A DNA stretch of 64,000 nt from Paenisporosarcina sp049671445 (GTDB lineage: Bacteria; Bacillota; Bacilli; Bacillales_A; Planococcaceae): NCBI RefSeq assembly GCF_049671445.1, contig NZ_JBATUX010000020.1, positions 1-64,000 on the forward strand, in the 5' to 3' direction. The notes under the pieces were generated by a model. The model was not told where the DNA came from and did no database searches. It was given only the letters and a program-made list of their open reading frames with translations. This document shows positions 1 through 8,481 of the stretch, piece by piece (within the stretch, counting starts at the first letter, position 1; each line of letters starts with the position of its first letter). The translations under genes and the position numbers were made by a program.

Positions 1-163
1 TGAGATAGCTTTCGATTTAGTGATATGGAGCAAAACAGTGAAGACTCCAGCGGAAATAGCGAAGTGCAGAAATCCACTCGGACGTTAAGTCCGAGTTAGT
101 TCGGCGCAAGCCCGCGGAAAGCGTAACTGTTTTGCGGAATATCAACAGCAACATTTAACATAG
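1..163. repeat. Dispersed structured repeat R1, copy 1
   Basis: The first 163 bases align without gaps to 40536-40698 with six mismatches by hand count. The element has a 10-bp inverted repeat, GCAAAACAGT at 30-39 and ACTGTTTTGC at 126-135. Inside it is a hairpin with arms CTCGGAC and GTCCGAG. It sits just past the stop of the flavin oxidoreductase gene. There is no reading frame. It may start before the window edge. It looks like a non-coding REP/MITE-like intergenic repeat. Confidence 0.8.
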
Positions 164-172
164 CCTTTATTT

Positions 173-1297
173 TTATCCGCCGGGAACCCAACCAGGATTC
201 TTCAATATTCGCTGCCAAAGAGGAGTGGGCATCACTAACTCATGCTGCTTATCAATATCGAGTTGCGTCACAATGTCATCTTCTCGACCTTGTTCTATTT
301 TCTGTACCCATTCAGGATCTATTAATAGGCCTCGTCCAAGACCGATTAGAGGAATACCTGAAGTTAATGCTTTGCGTGCATCTTCAGCGGTATAAATAGA
401 ACCTACACCGATGACTGGTACGCGATCACCAACAGCTTCTTGGATAATTTCAATACGAGAACGTGTGTCTTCAACCCCACGTCTAGGTGTTGACCAGAAG
501 TCCATAAGTGAAACATGAAGATAATCTAAGTTTTTATTCGCTAATTCATCAATTAACACTAATGTATCGGACATCGTAATTCCTGGTGTTTCTGGTTCTT
601 CAGGTGAGAAACGATAGCCAACAATAAATGGTGTTGTTGCGTGCTCTCTTACGATTCGTTGAACTTCATCTACAACTGCTAGTGGGAACGTCATGCGTTT
701 TTCTAAAGACCCACCAAATCGATCCGTTCGTCGATTAGAATGTGGGGAAAAGAATTGTTGTATCAAATACGTGTTTGCCCCATGAATTTCCACACCATCG
801 TAGCCAGCTTCAATAGCTCGGCGAGTTGTTTGACCGAAATCCGCAATAATATTTTCCACTTCTGATTCAGTCAGCTCACGAGGAACTGGTTTACCTTCTC
901 CAGGATAAGGAACAGGACTTGCACTTACTACGTCACCATTTGGGGCAATCTCTTGTGGCACTTGTCGACCACCATGGAAGATTTGCAAAATAGCTTTTGA
1001 ACCTTCGTCTTTAATCGCAGTGGCCAATCGACGTAGACTCGGAATCATCTCATCTGTGTGTCCGGCGAACTCACCAGGAAAACCTTGGCCGTTCGGCGTA
1101 ACGTATGTACAAGCTGTAATGACCATGCTAACGCCTTTAGAGCGGTGAATATAATAATTTATTTCATCGTCAGATACCGTGCCATCTGAATTTGAAGAGT
1201 AGTTCGTCATTGGTGCCATAACTACCCGATTTTTTAGTTGGATACCATTTGGGAATACAAAAGGTTTTAGTAATGGTTTATATGTTTCGTTAATCAT
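173..1297 (-). CDS. NADH:flavin oxidoreductase, old yellow enzyme family
   Basis: This is a 374-residue FMN-dependent TIM-barrel ene-reductase. It begins with the family signature in which a flavin-binding segment is followed by NRVVMAPMTN. It carries the substrate-binding motif EIHGANTYLIQQFFSP and the C-terminal phosphate-binding stretch GLGRGLLIDPEW. Length and sequence resemble the Bacillus YqiG group rather than the shorter YqjM. The enzyme should reduce activated C=C bonds or quinones in the cytoplasm; the physiological substrate is unknown. The ATG has a good site (AGGAGG, about 9 bases away). It is monocistronic, reading toward repeat R1. The upstream region contains a direct repeat that could be an operator. 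Confidence 0.88.
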   Translation of the reverse strand: MINETYKPLLKPFVFPNGIQLKNRVVMAPMTNYSSNSDGTVSDDEINYYIHRSKGVSMVITACTYVTPNGQGFPGEFAGHTDEMIPSLRRLATAIKDEGSKAILQIFHGGRQVPQEIAPNGDVVSASPVPYPGEGKPVPRELTESEVENIIADFGQTTRRAIEAGYDGVEIHGANTYLIQQFFSPHSNRRTDRFGGSLEKRMTFPLAVVDEVQRIVREHATTPFIVGYRFSPEEPETPGITMSDTLVLIDELANKNLDYLHVSLMDFWSTPRRGVEDTRSRIEIIQEAVGDRVPVIGVGSIYTAEDARKALTSGIPLIGLGRGLLIDPEWVQKIEQGREDDIVTQLDIDKQHELVMPTPLWQRILKNPGWVPGG

Positions 1298-1368
1298 ATT
1301 TGATAACCTCCTGGATGTTAGTTTATAGAGAATTTAGAGATGGTCGGATTTGGTTGCAACTATCCAAT

Positions 1369-1396
1369 TATCTCCTAATAATTAGATATCTCCTAA
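1369..1396. promoter_or_regulatory. Possible operator: direct repeat TATCTCCTAA x2
   Basis: TATCTCCTAA occurs at 1369-1378 and again at 1387-1396, an 18-bp repeat distance. It lies in the spacer between the flavin oxidoreductase (leftward) and a GNAT gene (rightward). A direct repeat in a divergent promoter region suggests a regulator site, but no regulator gene is adjacent and no promoter boxes were fixed. Confidence 0.25.
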
Positions 1397-1569
1397 AGCT
1401 GTGGTAAGGTTACTTTATGTCTTGTTGTTGGCTATAGTCAAAAATTATGCCTATATAATATGCTAACTAGAAATATCAAACGATAAGGAAATAGAGAATA
1501 ATAGAGGAATAAAGACAAATGAAACAGAAGGTAACGTATATACTAGTATTTAGAAAATAGGTGAAAAGA

Positions 1570-2085
1570 GTGTTAATACGAACTGAAACTAAAGATGATT
1601 TTAAACACGTATTTAATCTCAATTACTTGGCATTTGAAAAAAGAGATGATGAGGCGAAGTTAGTGGAACGCATTCGCTTTTCCAACTGTTTTATCCGAGA
1701 CCTATCATTAGTAGCGGAAGAACAAGGAGAAATAGTTGGTCATGTCTTACTTAGCAAGGCTAAAATCATTCAAGAAAATGGGGAGAAAGAAGTCCTCGTA
1801 CTTGCTCCGGTAGCTGTGAACCCTTCTGTTCAAAAGAAAGGAATTGGCAGCAACTTAATTCAAGAAGTCTTAAGACGAGCAAAAGATTTGGGTTATGGTC
1901 TTGTATTATTAATTGGGCATCCAACATATTATCCGAAGTTTGATTTTCAGCCTGCTAAACAGCATGGGATAGAATTGACTCAATTTATAGTTCCTGACGA
2001 TGTTTTCATGGTTTGTGAACTAATAGAAGGTGAGCTCCAACGAACCAATGGAGAATTACGCTATCCTCCCGCATTTTTTAGGTAA
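1570..2085 (+). CDS. GNAT N-acetyltransferase, YhbS-like
   Basis: A protein of about 171 residues with the GNAT fold. The acetyl-CoA loop appears as QKKGIGSNLIQEVL after the VAPVAVNPS strand, as in the COG3153/YhbS group. The later GHPTYYPKFDFQPA segment fits the same group. I chose the GTG at 1570 because AGGTGA lies five bases before it; an in-frame GTG at 1561 has no ribosome site. The substrate cannot be read from the sequence. It stands alone, convergent with the PAP2 gene eight bases downstream. Confidence 0.8.
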   Translation: MLIRTETKDDFKHVFNLNYLAFEKRDDEAKLVERIRFSNCFIRDLSLVAEEQGEIVGHVLLSKAKIIQENGEKEVLVLAPVAVNPSVQKKGIGSNLIQEVLRRAKDLGYGLVLLIGHPTYYPKFDFQPAKQHGIELTQFIVPDDVFMVCELIEGELQRTNGELRYPPAFFR

Positions 2086-2093
2086 TACTGTGT

Positions 2094-2750
2094 TTAAATA
2101 TAGGGATATTTCGTATGAGTTTTTTCATATATCTTTTCTTTAACAAACTGAAAACACCAGATAGAGACACTGAGCCAAAATGCACCAGCAAAATAGCCAC
2201 CAAGCACGTCACTAGGATAATGAACGCCTAAATAAATACGACTAAAGCCAATCGTAAGAATCATAATAGTGCTAAACAGAATGAGTAGCTTGCGACCCCA
2301 AGAAGTAGGGATATGACGCCATAACAGAAATGACAGAATTCCGTATACAGTCATTGCATTTGTCGCATGACCGCTTGGAAAACTATATCCACCGATTTCA
2401 ATAAGACGATGTAAATCCGGACGGGCTCGATGAAAGATTTCTTTTAAAAACCGAAATATATAGTGAGAACCCATTAGGACAAAGATAAATAACAGAATTT
2501 CTGATCGATAATGTAGGACGAAGTAAAGAATGATTACGCCTAGAACGACAATTATATTAATAAATGATCCTGAACCGATATATGAGAAGAAATTCATCGT
2601 CGCAGTTAAAAATGGAGTCTCTAGGTTTTGAATAAAGGAGATAATTATTTCGTCGAAAAGAACAATGTCGTTATCTTTTATTAAAAGTGTCATGGAGCCA
2701 AAACCAACTAAAGTGATAAGTAAGAGTGAAAATTTTAACTTTGTGTTCAT
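2094..2750 (-). CDS. PAP2-family membrane phosphatase
   Basis: An integral membrane acid phosphatase of about 218 residues with roughly six hydrophobic segments. The three catalytic motifs are present in order: KEIFHRARPD, then YSFPSGHATN, then SRIYLGVHYPSDVLGG, the last with the catalytic His. Relatives dephosphorylate undecaprenyl pyrophosphate or phosphatidylglycerol phosphate at the outer face of the membrane. Which of these it does is not decidable here. The start was set at the ATG preceded by GAGGAGAAG; a longer frame adds eight residues without a ribosome site. No operon partner. Confidence 0.87.
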   Translation of the reverse strand: MNTKLKFSLLLITLVGFGSMTLLIKDNDIVLFDEIIISFIQNLETPFLTATMNFFSYIGSGSFINIIVVLGVIILYFVLHYRSEILLFIFVLMGSHYIFRFLKEIFHRARPDLHRLIEIGGYSFPSGHATNAMTVYGILSFLLWRHIPTSWGRKLLILFSTIMILTIGFSRIYLGVHYPSDVLGGYFAGAFWLSVSIWCFQFVKEKIYEKTHTKYPYI

Positions 2751-2863
2751 TGACAACTTCTCCTCGATACACAAGAATTAATGCCGTAAAATTATATACT
2801 TACATTTGTATGAATTATCCAATTCGTTGAATTCGTCGCATACTTATTGGAAGGGGAATCATC

Positions 2864-3370
2864 TTGAAAAAATACATATTGATAAGTGGCATTCTACTTT
2901 TAACGGGCTGTTCAAATGAATTAGATACTTCACAATTAATCGAATCACAACAAGGAGAAGGGGATTTTTTAAAGTTTTACAGTGCACCTTCTGTTGAAGT
3001 AGCAATCAAAGCATTACCTTATGAAGTCAATTTGCCCGAGCGATTGCCATTCGAAACAGTGGGTTTTCAATCTTTAGGAATTACAGATTACGGTGGTAAA
3101 GGGCAAAACCCAGAAGCCCAATTTATCGCAATAAATGAAAATGAAAATAACTTAATCCTGTCCACTACTACAGCCCACCGTGATTATCCAGACAGTGATA
3201 CTGAAGAAATCACGTTAGACAATGGCTACGAAGCATTTTATACAGCACCAGATGGACTCGATGTGATTGTAAAAGATATCACTTATTCTTATACACTAAT
3301 CATGCCAGAATTAGAAGAACCACAAATAAAAGAAGAATTGTTGAAATTAGCGGAACAATTATCTGAGTAG
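2864..3370 (+). CDS. Putative lipoprotein of unknown function
   Basis: 168 residues. The N-terminus is a lipoprotein signal peptide: two lysines, a hydrophobic core and the lipobox LLTGC with Cys16 as the acylation site. The mature part is acidic and soluble, and I recognise no domain. It starts with TTG after GGAAGGGG. It is divergent from the PAP2 gene (113-bp spacer) and ends 20 bases before a strong terminator. Exported and membrane-anchored by inference; function unknown. Confidence 0.7.
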   Translation: MKKYILISGILLLTGCSNELDTSQLIESQQGEGDFLKFYSAPSVEVAIKALPYEVNLPERLPFETVGFQSLGITDYGGKGQNPEAQFIAINENENNLILSTTTAHRDYPDSDTEEITLDNGYEAFYTAPDGLDVIVKDITYSYTLIMPELEEPQIKEELLKLAEQLSE

Positions 3371-3390
3371 ATAAGCTGTGAAAAAGAAAG

Positions 3391-3436
3391 AGGCTGACCC
3401 AGGAGCAGAATTTATCTACTCCTGGGTCAGCCTTTT
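3391..3436. terminator. Bidirectional terminator
   Basis: A 15-bp perfect stem, AGGCTGACCCAGGAG at 3391-3405 with its complement at 3419-3433, followed by TTTT. The opposite strand also ends in a T-rich stretch. It separates the converging lipoprotein and DUF1028 genes. Confidence 0.9.
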
Positions 3437-3473
3437 GTCGTATAACGATCAAAAATTACACGAAATCGGTAAG

Positions 3474-4316
3474 TTATTTTATTCTCATAAATTCTACGAC
3501 TTTTTTATCAATCATGCCACGTTGTTGTACACGTTCATCAAAGTTCTCTATCAAATGGTAGGACTGAACAGCATCCAACAAATCCTCATGTTCTGAAAGC
3601 TCACGGCTAAGATGTCCATTTTCATATAATAAGTCTTGAAGTTCTTCTGCAAGAGCTCCTTCTATGGTCACGATATCCTCTGGCAAAGTAGGTTCGAAAT
3701 ATAGTTTATGTAATTTTAATAAGCGGGTTAGTTCTTGAACAGGATCCTCATGATCATCCACTCGAAGATCAATATAGCGGTCGTTGTAGCCGCCATAACT
3801 TCCGTTTTCTTTAACCACTAACAAAGCAGCAGATTGTTTTCCTCGACTATCTCCACCAGCAGCATCACCTGCAAGTAAGCTTGCGAGCAACCGTTCAGCT
3901 AATGATCCGGGTGTTTGTAGAAAAGTGGATTCCATTGCCTCAAGCGTGTGTTGATCGACTAATATATTACCTTGTGCTGCAAAATTTTCCCCTGCAGAAC
4001 CTCCAGCCCAGTCATAACAATCTTCTCCAGTAAATGTGACGCTTCTTCCTTGTGCATCCACAATGCCAACTTGTCTAGAAGCAGAGTTATCATCATTACG
4101 AACCAACTCTTCTAATACTTCATGAGGGGTAAAGCCATTTTCCAACATCTCAAGTCCGTGCTCCCCATAATTTAAGTTTGCCCAGGACTGTGTTGCAATT
4201 GCTCCAACTCCTGCTTTAGCATATGGAACAACAGCGCCGACGCTTAAAAATTTTGAAGCCACGGCAACTCCTAATTCTTTTGTTTCTGGATCAAAGCCTA
4301 CGATTGAAAATGTCAT
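3474..4316 (-). CDS. DUF1028 family Ntn-hydrolase-like protein
   Basis: 280 residues. Residues 1-200 match DUF1028: MTFSIVGFDP at the start, so that Thr2 would be the N-terminal nucleophile after Met removal, then GVGAIATQSWAN and the GGDSRGKQSAALL segment. The family is structurally an Ntn-hydrolase, but its reaction is not established. The acidic C-terminal 60 residues resemble the small peptidoglycan-binding-like tail found in some members. It lies 24 bases downstream of the K+ channel gene and is probably cotranscribed with it. Confidence 0.83.
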   Translation of the reverse strand: MTFSIVGFDPETKELGVAVASKFLSVGAVVPYAKAGVGAIATQSWANLNYGEHGLEMLENGFTPHEVLEELVRNDDNSASRQVGIVDAQGRSVTFTGEDCYDWAGGSAGENFAAQGNILVDQHTLEAMESTFLQTPGSLAERLLASLLAGDAAGGDSRGKQSAALLVVKENGSYGGYNDRYIDLRVDDHEDPVQELTRLLKLHKLYFEPTLPEDIVTIEGALAEELQDLLYENGHLSRELSEHEDLLDAVQSYHLIENFDERVQQRGMIDKKVVEFMRIK

Positions 4317-4340
4317 GAAGAAAACCCCCTTGTTTATAGA

Positions 4341-5369
4341 TTAATGTTTATTATTTAATATCAACTTACGATGTGTTTCTTCATTACAAATCACATATAA
4401 AACTGCATCCTGAGGAATATCCTCATGCAATCGTCGATTGATATCCATTTGTTGACGATCTGCAATTAGAGTTGCTCCTTTTGCTAATAAATCATGGAAA
4501 GCGTCTCCATATGTTCTCCAATTAGAATCTTTTGTTACTTCAAACAAATCCTCGCCGATGCTTCGACTAATCAATTGCGTAACGATGGTACTCACATTTT
4601 GATGCATTGCGGAACGAACAGCAAGTAGAGAGGTAGTTTCTTGAGATAAAATGAACTCATCCACTTTGACATGAGAGAAATTCGGGATTTGTTTTTTTGT
4701 CATGATTTCTACAGTTGTGTGAACGTGAGTAGCTAAACGTTCGACTGTTATAGCAATCGTCAATGTTTTTGCATCTCTCAAGGAAGGCACTTGAATCGCA
4801 TCATCTGAGAAAATAATAACGGATTTGGCTTTTTTAATATTGGCACGAATAAATGTCTCTTCTTCTGAAGCATCACCTTGAATATAATGCACACGCTCGA
4901 TAGCTACATCTATCGGTGAAGTAGGAAGGGTATCGATAATGACAACTTCACTAAATGAATCTGAAGATAATATTTCTTCTACAGCGGTTTCCGTTTTCTT
5001 ACCCCAGCCTACAATGATAATGTGATTTTCATGTGTATACGCCAATTTACCTTCCTCCTTACGTTTTCTAAAGATAGAGAACGAATCAACTATTTTTCCA
5101 ATAACTACACCTAGTAATCCAATCCCCAGTAAATACATAAGAACAGTGAAAAGTCTGCCGGGTCCCGTCACAGGTGAAAAATCTCCATATCCTACTGTAG
5201 AAAAAGTAGTCATGACAAAGTAAAATGAGGTTAGTAAACTTTCAAAAGTTTCCGGCTCTAATAAATAAATCGTTACCGTACAAAAAGTAATGAAAATAAG
5301 TGCAGCGATTAATAAAGATAGATTTTTCATACGGACTAAACTAAGTCCTACTTTTAAGAAAAAATGCAT
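4341..5369 (-). CDS. Two-TM potassium channel with RCK (TrkA-N) domain
   Basis: About 342 residues. TM1 is near residues 17-38, a pore helix is followed by the selectivity filter TVGYGD at 58-63, and TM2 lies near 76-98. The cytoplasmic part begins with the Rossmann strand HIIIVGWGKK and continues as a TrkA-N/RCK domain with a C-terminal TrkA-C-like portion. Architecture and length match MthK/YugO-type channels, which pass K+ under ligand control of the RCK ring. The start ATG at 5369 has GGAGG six bases upstream; the longer frame has none. The DUF1028 gene follows. Confidence 0.88.
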   Translation of the reverse strand: MHFFLKVGLSLVRMKNLSLLIAALIFITFCTVTIYLLEPETFESLLTSFYFVMTTFSTVGYGDFSPVTGPGRLFTVLMYLLGIGLLGVVIGKIVDSFSIFRKRKEEGKLAYTHENHIIIVGWGKKTETAVEEILSSDSFSEVVIIDTLPTSPIDVAIERVHYIQGDASEEETFIRANIKKAKSVIIFSDDAIQVPSLRDAKTLTIAITVERLATHVHTTVEIMTKKQIPNFSHVKVDEFILSQETTSLLAVRSAMHQNVSTIVTQLISRSIGEDLFEVTKDSNWRTYGDAFHDLLAKGATLIADRQQMDINRRLHEDIPQDAVLYVICNEETHRKLILNNKH

Positions 5370-5470
5370 ACACGAACCTCCACGCTTCAAAATTTCATTT
5401 AATTCAGTGTACCGTTTTTTAGATGGATGTACTAGGTTTTAGAAAGGGCAATGTTTTAAATGGAAACCAC

Positions 5471-5641
5471 TCAATGTGCTTCATCAAGCCCTTTACTAGA
5501 AAGAGTATCAACTTTAATCGGCCAGTCAATATCGTTTTTTTGAGTATATTCATTAACCTTTTTTGAGGTTAATAGATACCCGACAAAAATAAGAATCCAA
5601 AAAATTAAGCCTAAAGCTTTTCGCAAAAGAATAAGATGCAT
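5471..5641 (-). CDS. Small single-TM protein, hypothetical
   Basis: A 56-residue frame with one hydrophobic helix (about residues 9-23, GLIFWILIFVGYLL) between a short basic N-terminus and a polar, charged C-terminal half. This is the profile of a real small membrane protein. I recognise no family. The ribosome site is weak (only GAAG near position -10), which lowers confidence. It lies upstream of the K+ channel gene on the same strand, about 100 bases away. Confidence 0.45.
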   Translation of the reverse strand: MHLILLRKALGLIFWILIFVGYLLTSKKVNEYTQKNDIDWPIKVDTLSSKGLDEAH

Positions 5642-5886
5642 AAAGGCTTCTACACCATGGCGCTTAATTTATTATTTTTTACTTTCTTTTGTAAAATGAC
5701 CAATTGAATACATTAAACCCCATTTTTCCGATAATTACCAATATTATAATACCTAACGTAGCGTTAGATACAAGTGGAGAATTTTTAAAGATTTACATTT
5801 AAATATTTTAGTCAAACTAGAGTAATGAAATATAGGATATAAGCGAATCATGAATATAATACTTTGACTGAAAAAGGAGAAATCAA

Positions 5887-6342
5887 ATGATAAACATTTT
5901 AGTCGACGCTGATGGTTGTCCAGTTGTAGATTTAACCATTCAATTCGCAAAAAAATATAAACTTCCTGTAACGTTATTTTGCGATACTGCACATAATATG
6001 CAACGTGAAGGTGCAAAGACTATTATGGTTTCAAAAGGCATGGATGCGGTTGATTTTGAACTCGTCAACCGAGTAAAACCAGGCGATATTGTGATCACAC
6101 AGGATTATGGTTTAGCAGCAATGGTCTTAGCTAAGCGAGGTCTCGTTATGGATCAAAATGGGCGAGAGTATACCAATCAAAATATAGATCAACTTTTACA
6201 TAGTCGTCATATCGCAAAAAAAATTCGTCAAGCTGGTGGAAGGATGAAAGGACCGAAAAAGAGGCGGAAAGAAGATAATGAGAGCTTTGAAATTGCTTTT
6301 AATGCATTAATACTGAAGCAGATAAATAAGCAAGAAGAGTGA
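5887..6342 (+). CDS. yqxD: YaiI/YqxD family (DUF188) protein
   Basis: 151 residues matching UPF0178 across the whole length. It starts INILVDADGCPV, has the PGDIVITQDYGLA segment and ends with the GGRMKGPKKRRKEDN basic stretch typical of the family. The conserved acidic residues suggest a PIN-like nuclease fold; the cellular role is unknown. AAAGGAGAA precedes the ATG. Monocistronic. Confidence 0.9.
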   Translation: MINILVDADGCPVVDLTIQFAKKYKLPVTLFCDTAHNMQREGAKTIMVSKGMDAVDFELVNRVKPGDIVITQDYGLAAMVLAKRGLVMDQNGREYTNQNIDQLLHSRHIAKKIRQAGGRMKGPKKRRKEDNESFEIAFNALILKQINKQEE

Positions 6343-6485
6343 ATTGAATGAGCTAAGATAATGCGAATTACATTTTGAGCGAGTGAAACGCATGTTGATT
6401 TTAAAAAATAAGCATAGGTCGGTAAGTTTCACTCATACTAAATTCGATTTCTTCTTTTCATTCTTAAAAAAAGAGGTGAAAGGCA

Positions 6486-6641
6486 ATGAGTAAAAAACAA
6501 CCAATGGATGTAAAATCCTCGGGGATTCATCACAACTGGACGAGACCTAAGAGAACCAATACCCAAGTCAACGGCCAAACCGAAGAATCACAGTCTACTC
6601 AGCTTTTAAAAACCAGCGCCAAAGTCCACTCACTTAAATAA
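6486..6641 (+). CDS. YpzG-like small protein
   Basis: A 51-residue basic, polar protein with a strong ribosome site (GAGGTGA, seven bases before ATG). The segment HHNWTRPKRTNTQVNGQTEE carries the QVNG(Q/E)T motif I associate with the uncharacterised Bacillales YpzG family. No membrane segment or cysteine. A terminator follows 20 bases after the stop. Family assignment is from memory of the motif. Confidence 0.68.
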   Translation: MSKKQPMDVKSSGIHHNWTRPKRTNTQVNGQTEESQSTQLLKTSAKVHSLK

Positions 6642-6661
6642 GTTGGATAAGAAGAATGTCA

Positions 6662-6690
6662 GGCCCGGAGATTTCTCTGGGTCTTTTATT
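6662..6690 (+). terminator. Intrinsic terminator after the YpzG-like gene
   Basis: GGCCCGGAG at 6662-6670 pairs with CTCTGGGTC at 6675-6683 (two G-T pairs), followed by TTTTATTTT. Confidence 0.8.
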
Positions 6691-6710
6691 TTGGAAGAAA
6701 CTGGCCGAAT

Positions 6711-6752
6711 GGGAATAAAAGCAGCGTAAAAGGGAATAAACCCATCATGAAA
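6711..6752. repeat. Minimal 21-bp phrase pair (GGGAATAAA)
   Basis: GGGAATAAA begins at 6711 and at 6732, exactly 21 bases apart, with unrelated sequence between. Only two units are clear. The spacing equals that of the longer arrays at 14.76, 24.55, 39.78 and 53.78 kb. The rest of the 6642-6877 spacer shows no gene. Confidence 0.45.
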
Positions 6753-6877
6753 CGCACCACGCACCGCACGAACAACAAAATACACCTCATTAGAACTAAT
6801 CCAACCCTAACCTTATTAGATTCCCTGCACATATCTGTATATACCTACATATTATTTGGATGAAGAGGTGGTGAAAA

Positions 6878-7684
6878 ATGACGGAGTTAAAAAATCCAAT
6901 AGAGACGGAACGACAGGAATGGCGTAAGCAACAAATCCAGAAACGATTGAAAACATGGTTGACCATTTTTTCGCCACTATGCCTCTTGCTTATCTGGCAA
7001 TTCTTATCTCAAAGCGGGCTTATAGATGCTCGGTTTTTCCCACCACCAACTGCTATTGTTTCCACATTTATTGAATTGCTCACAAGTGGTGAGTTATTTC
7101 ATCACATAAATATTTCGTTGTTTCGGATTTTAGTTGGATTCTTACTAGGTGTAATTCCTGGTATTATCATTGGATTGTGCATGGGCTTATATGCACCAGT
7201 TCGCCACTTTATTTCTCCTCTTATCATGGCTTTGATGCCGATTCCTACACTTGCTTTACTGCCAATCATTTTAATTATCTTTGGAATTGGAGAAGTGTCA
7301 AAGGTTGTCACCATTGCGGGAAGCGTGTTTTTTCCTGTTGTCATTAATACGGTTGCAGGTGTCATTTCAATTGACTCTATTTACTTAGATGTTGCAAAAA
7401 ATTATGGAGCAAATCGAAAAGATTTCTTCATGAAAATTGCTTTACCTGGATCACTTCCTTTTATGTTAGAAGGAATACAAATGGGGCAGGCAATCGCATT
7501 GCTGACGATTGTAGCAGCTGAAATGATGGGCGCAAGATCAGGGATTGGTTACTTAATATGGACTTCCTACAGTGCGTTTTTATTAAAAGAAATGTTCGTG
7601 GGATTGATTCTTATTTCTTTCTTTGGCTATGTCTTTTCATTATTGTTGCGGGGATTGCAACGAAAGTTAATACCTTGGAGGTGA
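6878..7684 (+). CDS. ABC importer permease, SsuC/TauC type
   Basis: 268 residues with about six membrane helices and the BPD permease signature in the loop YGANRKDFFMKIALPGSLPF, including the EAA-like motif that contacts the ATPase. The family imports sulfonates, nitrate, pyrimidine precursors or similar compounds. It is the first gene of a three-gene operon with ATPase (4-base gap) and binding lipoprotein. GAGGTGGTG precedes the ATG. I saw no riboswitch upstream, so the substrate remains open. Confidence 0.88.
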   Translation: MTELKNPIETERQEWRKQQIQKRLKTWLTIFSPLCLLLIWQFLSQSGLIDARFFPPPTAIVSTFIELLTSGELFHHINISLFRILVGFLLGVIPGIIIGLCMGLYAPVRHFISPLIMALMPIPTLALLPIILIIFGIGEVSKVVTIAGSVFFPVVINTVAGVISIDSIYLDVAKNYGANRKDFFMKIALPGSLPFMLEGIQMGQAIALLTIVAAEMMGARSGIGYLIWTSYSAFLLKEMFVGLILISFFGYVFSLLLRGLQRKLIPWR

Positions 7685-7688
7685 CGAT

Positions 7689-8468
7689 ATGAACGCGAAG
7701 CCCAAAATTTCAATTCGTAATTTGACGAAAGTGTTTTATAAAAAAGAAGATAGTGTCACCGCAATTGAAGATATTTCACTGGATATCAAAGATGGAGAAT
7801 TTGTTTGTCTGGTTGGACCGAGCGGTTGCGGGAAAACGACATTACTTCGGATATTAGCTGGACTTGAAAATCAAAGCTCAGGTGACTTTACTATTGAAAA
7901 GAGTGACCATGATCGTCCCAATCAATCCATGGTTTTTCAAGAACGAGGAATCCTTCCTTGGCTAACAGTAGAAGAAAATGTAGCGTTCGGACTTTCAATG
8001 CGTCATTTGTCAAAACCACTTATTAAAGAAAGAACGGCTTACTTTTTAAATAAAGTAGGTCTCACGAAATTTTCGAAAATGTATCCGAAAGAACTTTCGG
8101 GAGGAATGAAGCAACGAGTTAGTATTGCACGAGCCTTTGCGAACGATTCGGAGATTCTGTTAATGGATGAACCGTTCGGAGCCTTAGATGAACAAAATAA
8201 ATACATCTTACAAGAAGAATTATTATCGATTTGGTCTGAAACAAAGAAAACGGTGTTATTCATTACACATAGTATCGATGAAGCGCTGTATTTAAGTGAC
8301 CGCGTGTTATTAATGAGTGCACAACCAGGCAAGATTCTTACTGAAATGAAAATAGATTTACCCCGACCAAGAAAATTAGAAGACATTCGATCAAATCCAG
8401 AAATGGCTGCAAAATTTTTAAAAATTTGGAGCCATTTACAGGTAGAAGTGCAAGGGTCAAGATTGTGA
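7689..8468 (+). CDS. ABC importer ATP-binding protein, SsuB/TauB type
   Basis: 259 residues. Walker A GPSGCGKTT, Q-loop in MVFQERGILPWLTVEENV, signature LSGGMKQR, Walker B ILLMDEPFGALD and the switch His in VLFITHSIDEALYLSDR. This is the standard nitrate/sulfonate/taurine-class ATPase. It lies between its permease and its binding protein and should energise that importer. Confidence 0.92.
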   Translation: MNAKPKISIRNLTKVFYKKEDSVTAIEDISLDIKDGEFVCLVGPSGCGKTTLLRILAGLENQSSGDFTIEKSDHDRPNQSMVFQERGILPWLTVEENVAFGLSMRHLSKPLIKERTAYFLNKVGLTKFSKMYPKELSGGMKQRVSIARAFANDSEILLMDEPFGALDEQNKYILQEELLSIWSETKKTVLFITHSIDEALYLSDRVLLMSAQPGKILTEMKIDLPRPRKLEDIRSNPEMAAKFLKIWSHLQVEVQGSRL

Positions 8469-8481
8469 AAGGAGTGTATAG

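Noticed and set aside
1..163. Insertion sequence end
   Set aside because: R1 has no transposase in either copy and no visible target duplication, so only a non-coding repeat is claimed.
6740..6877. Riboswitch upstream of the ABC importer
   Set aside because: No THI, RFN, SAM or other consensus elements or suitable stem array could be seen.
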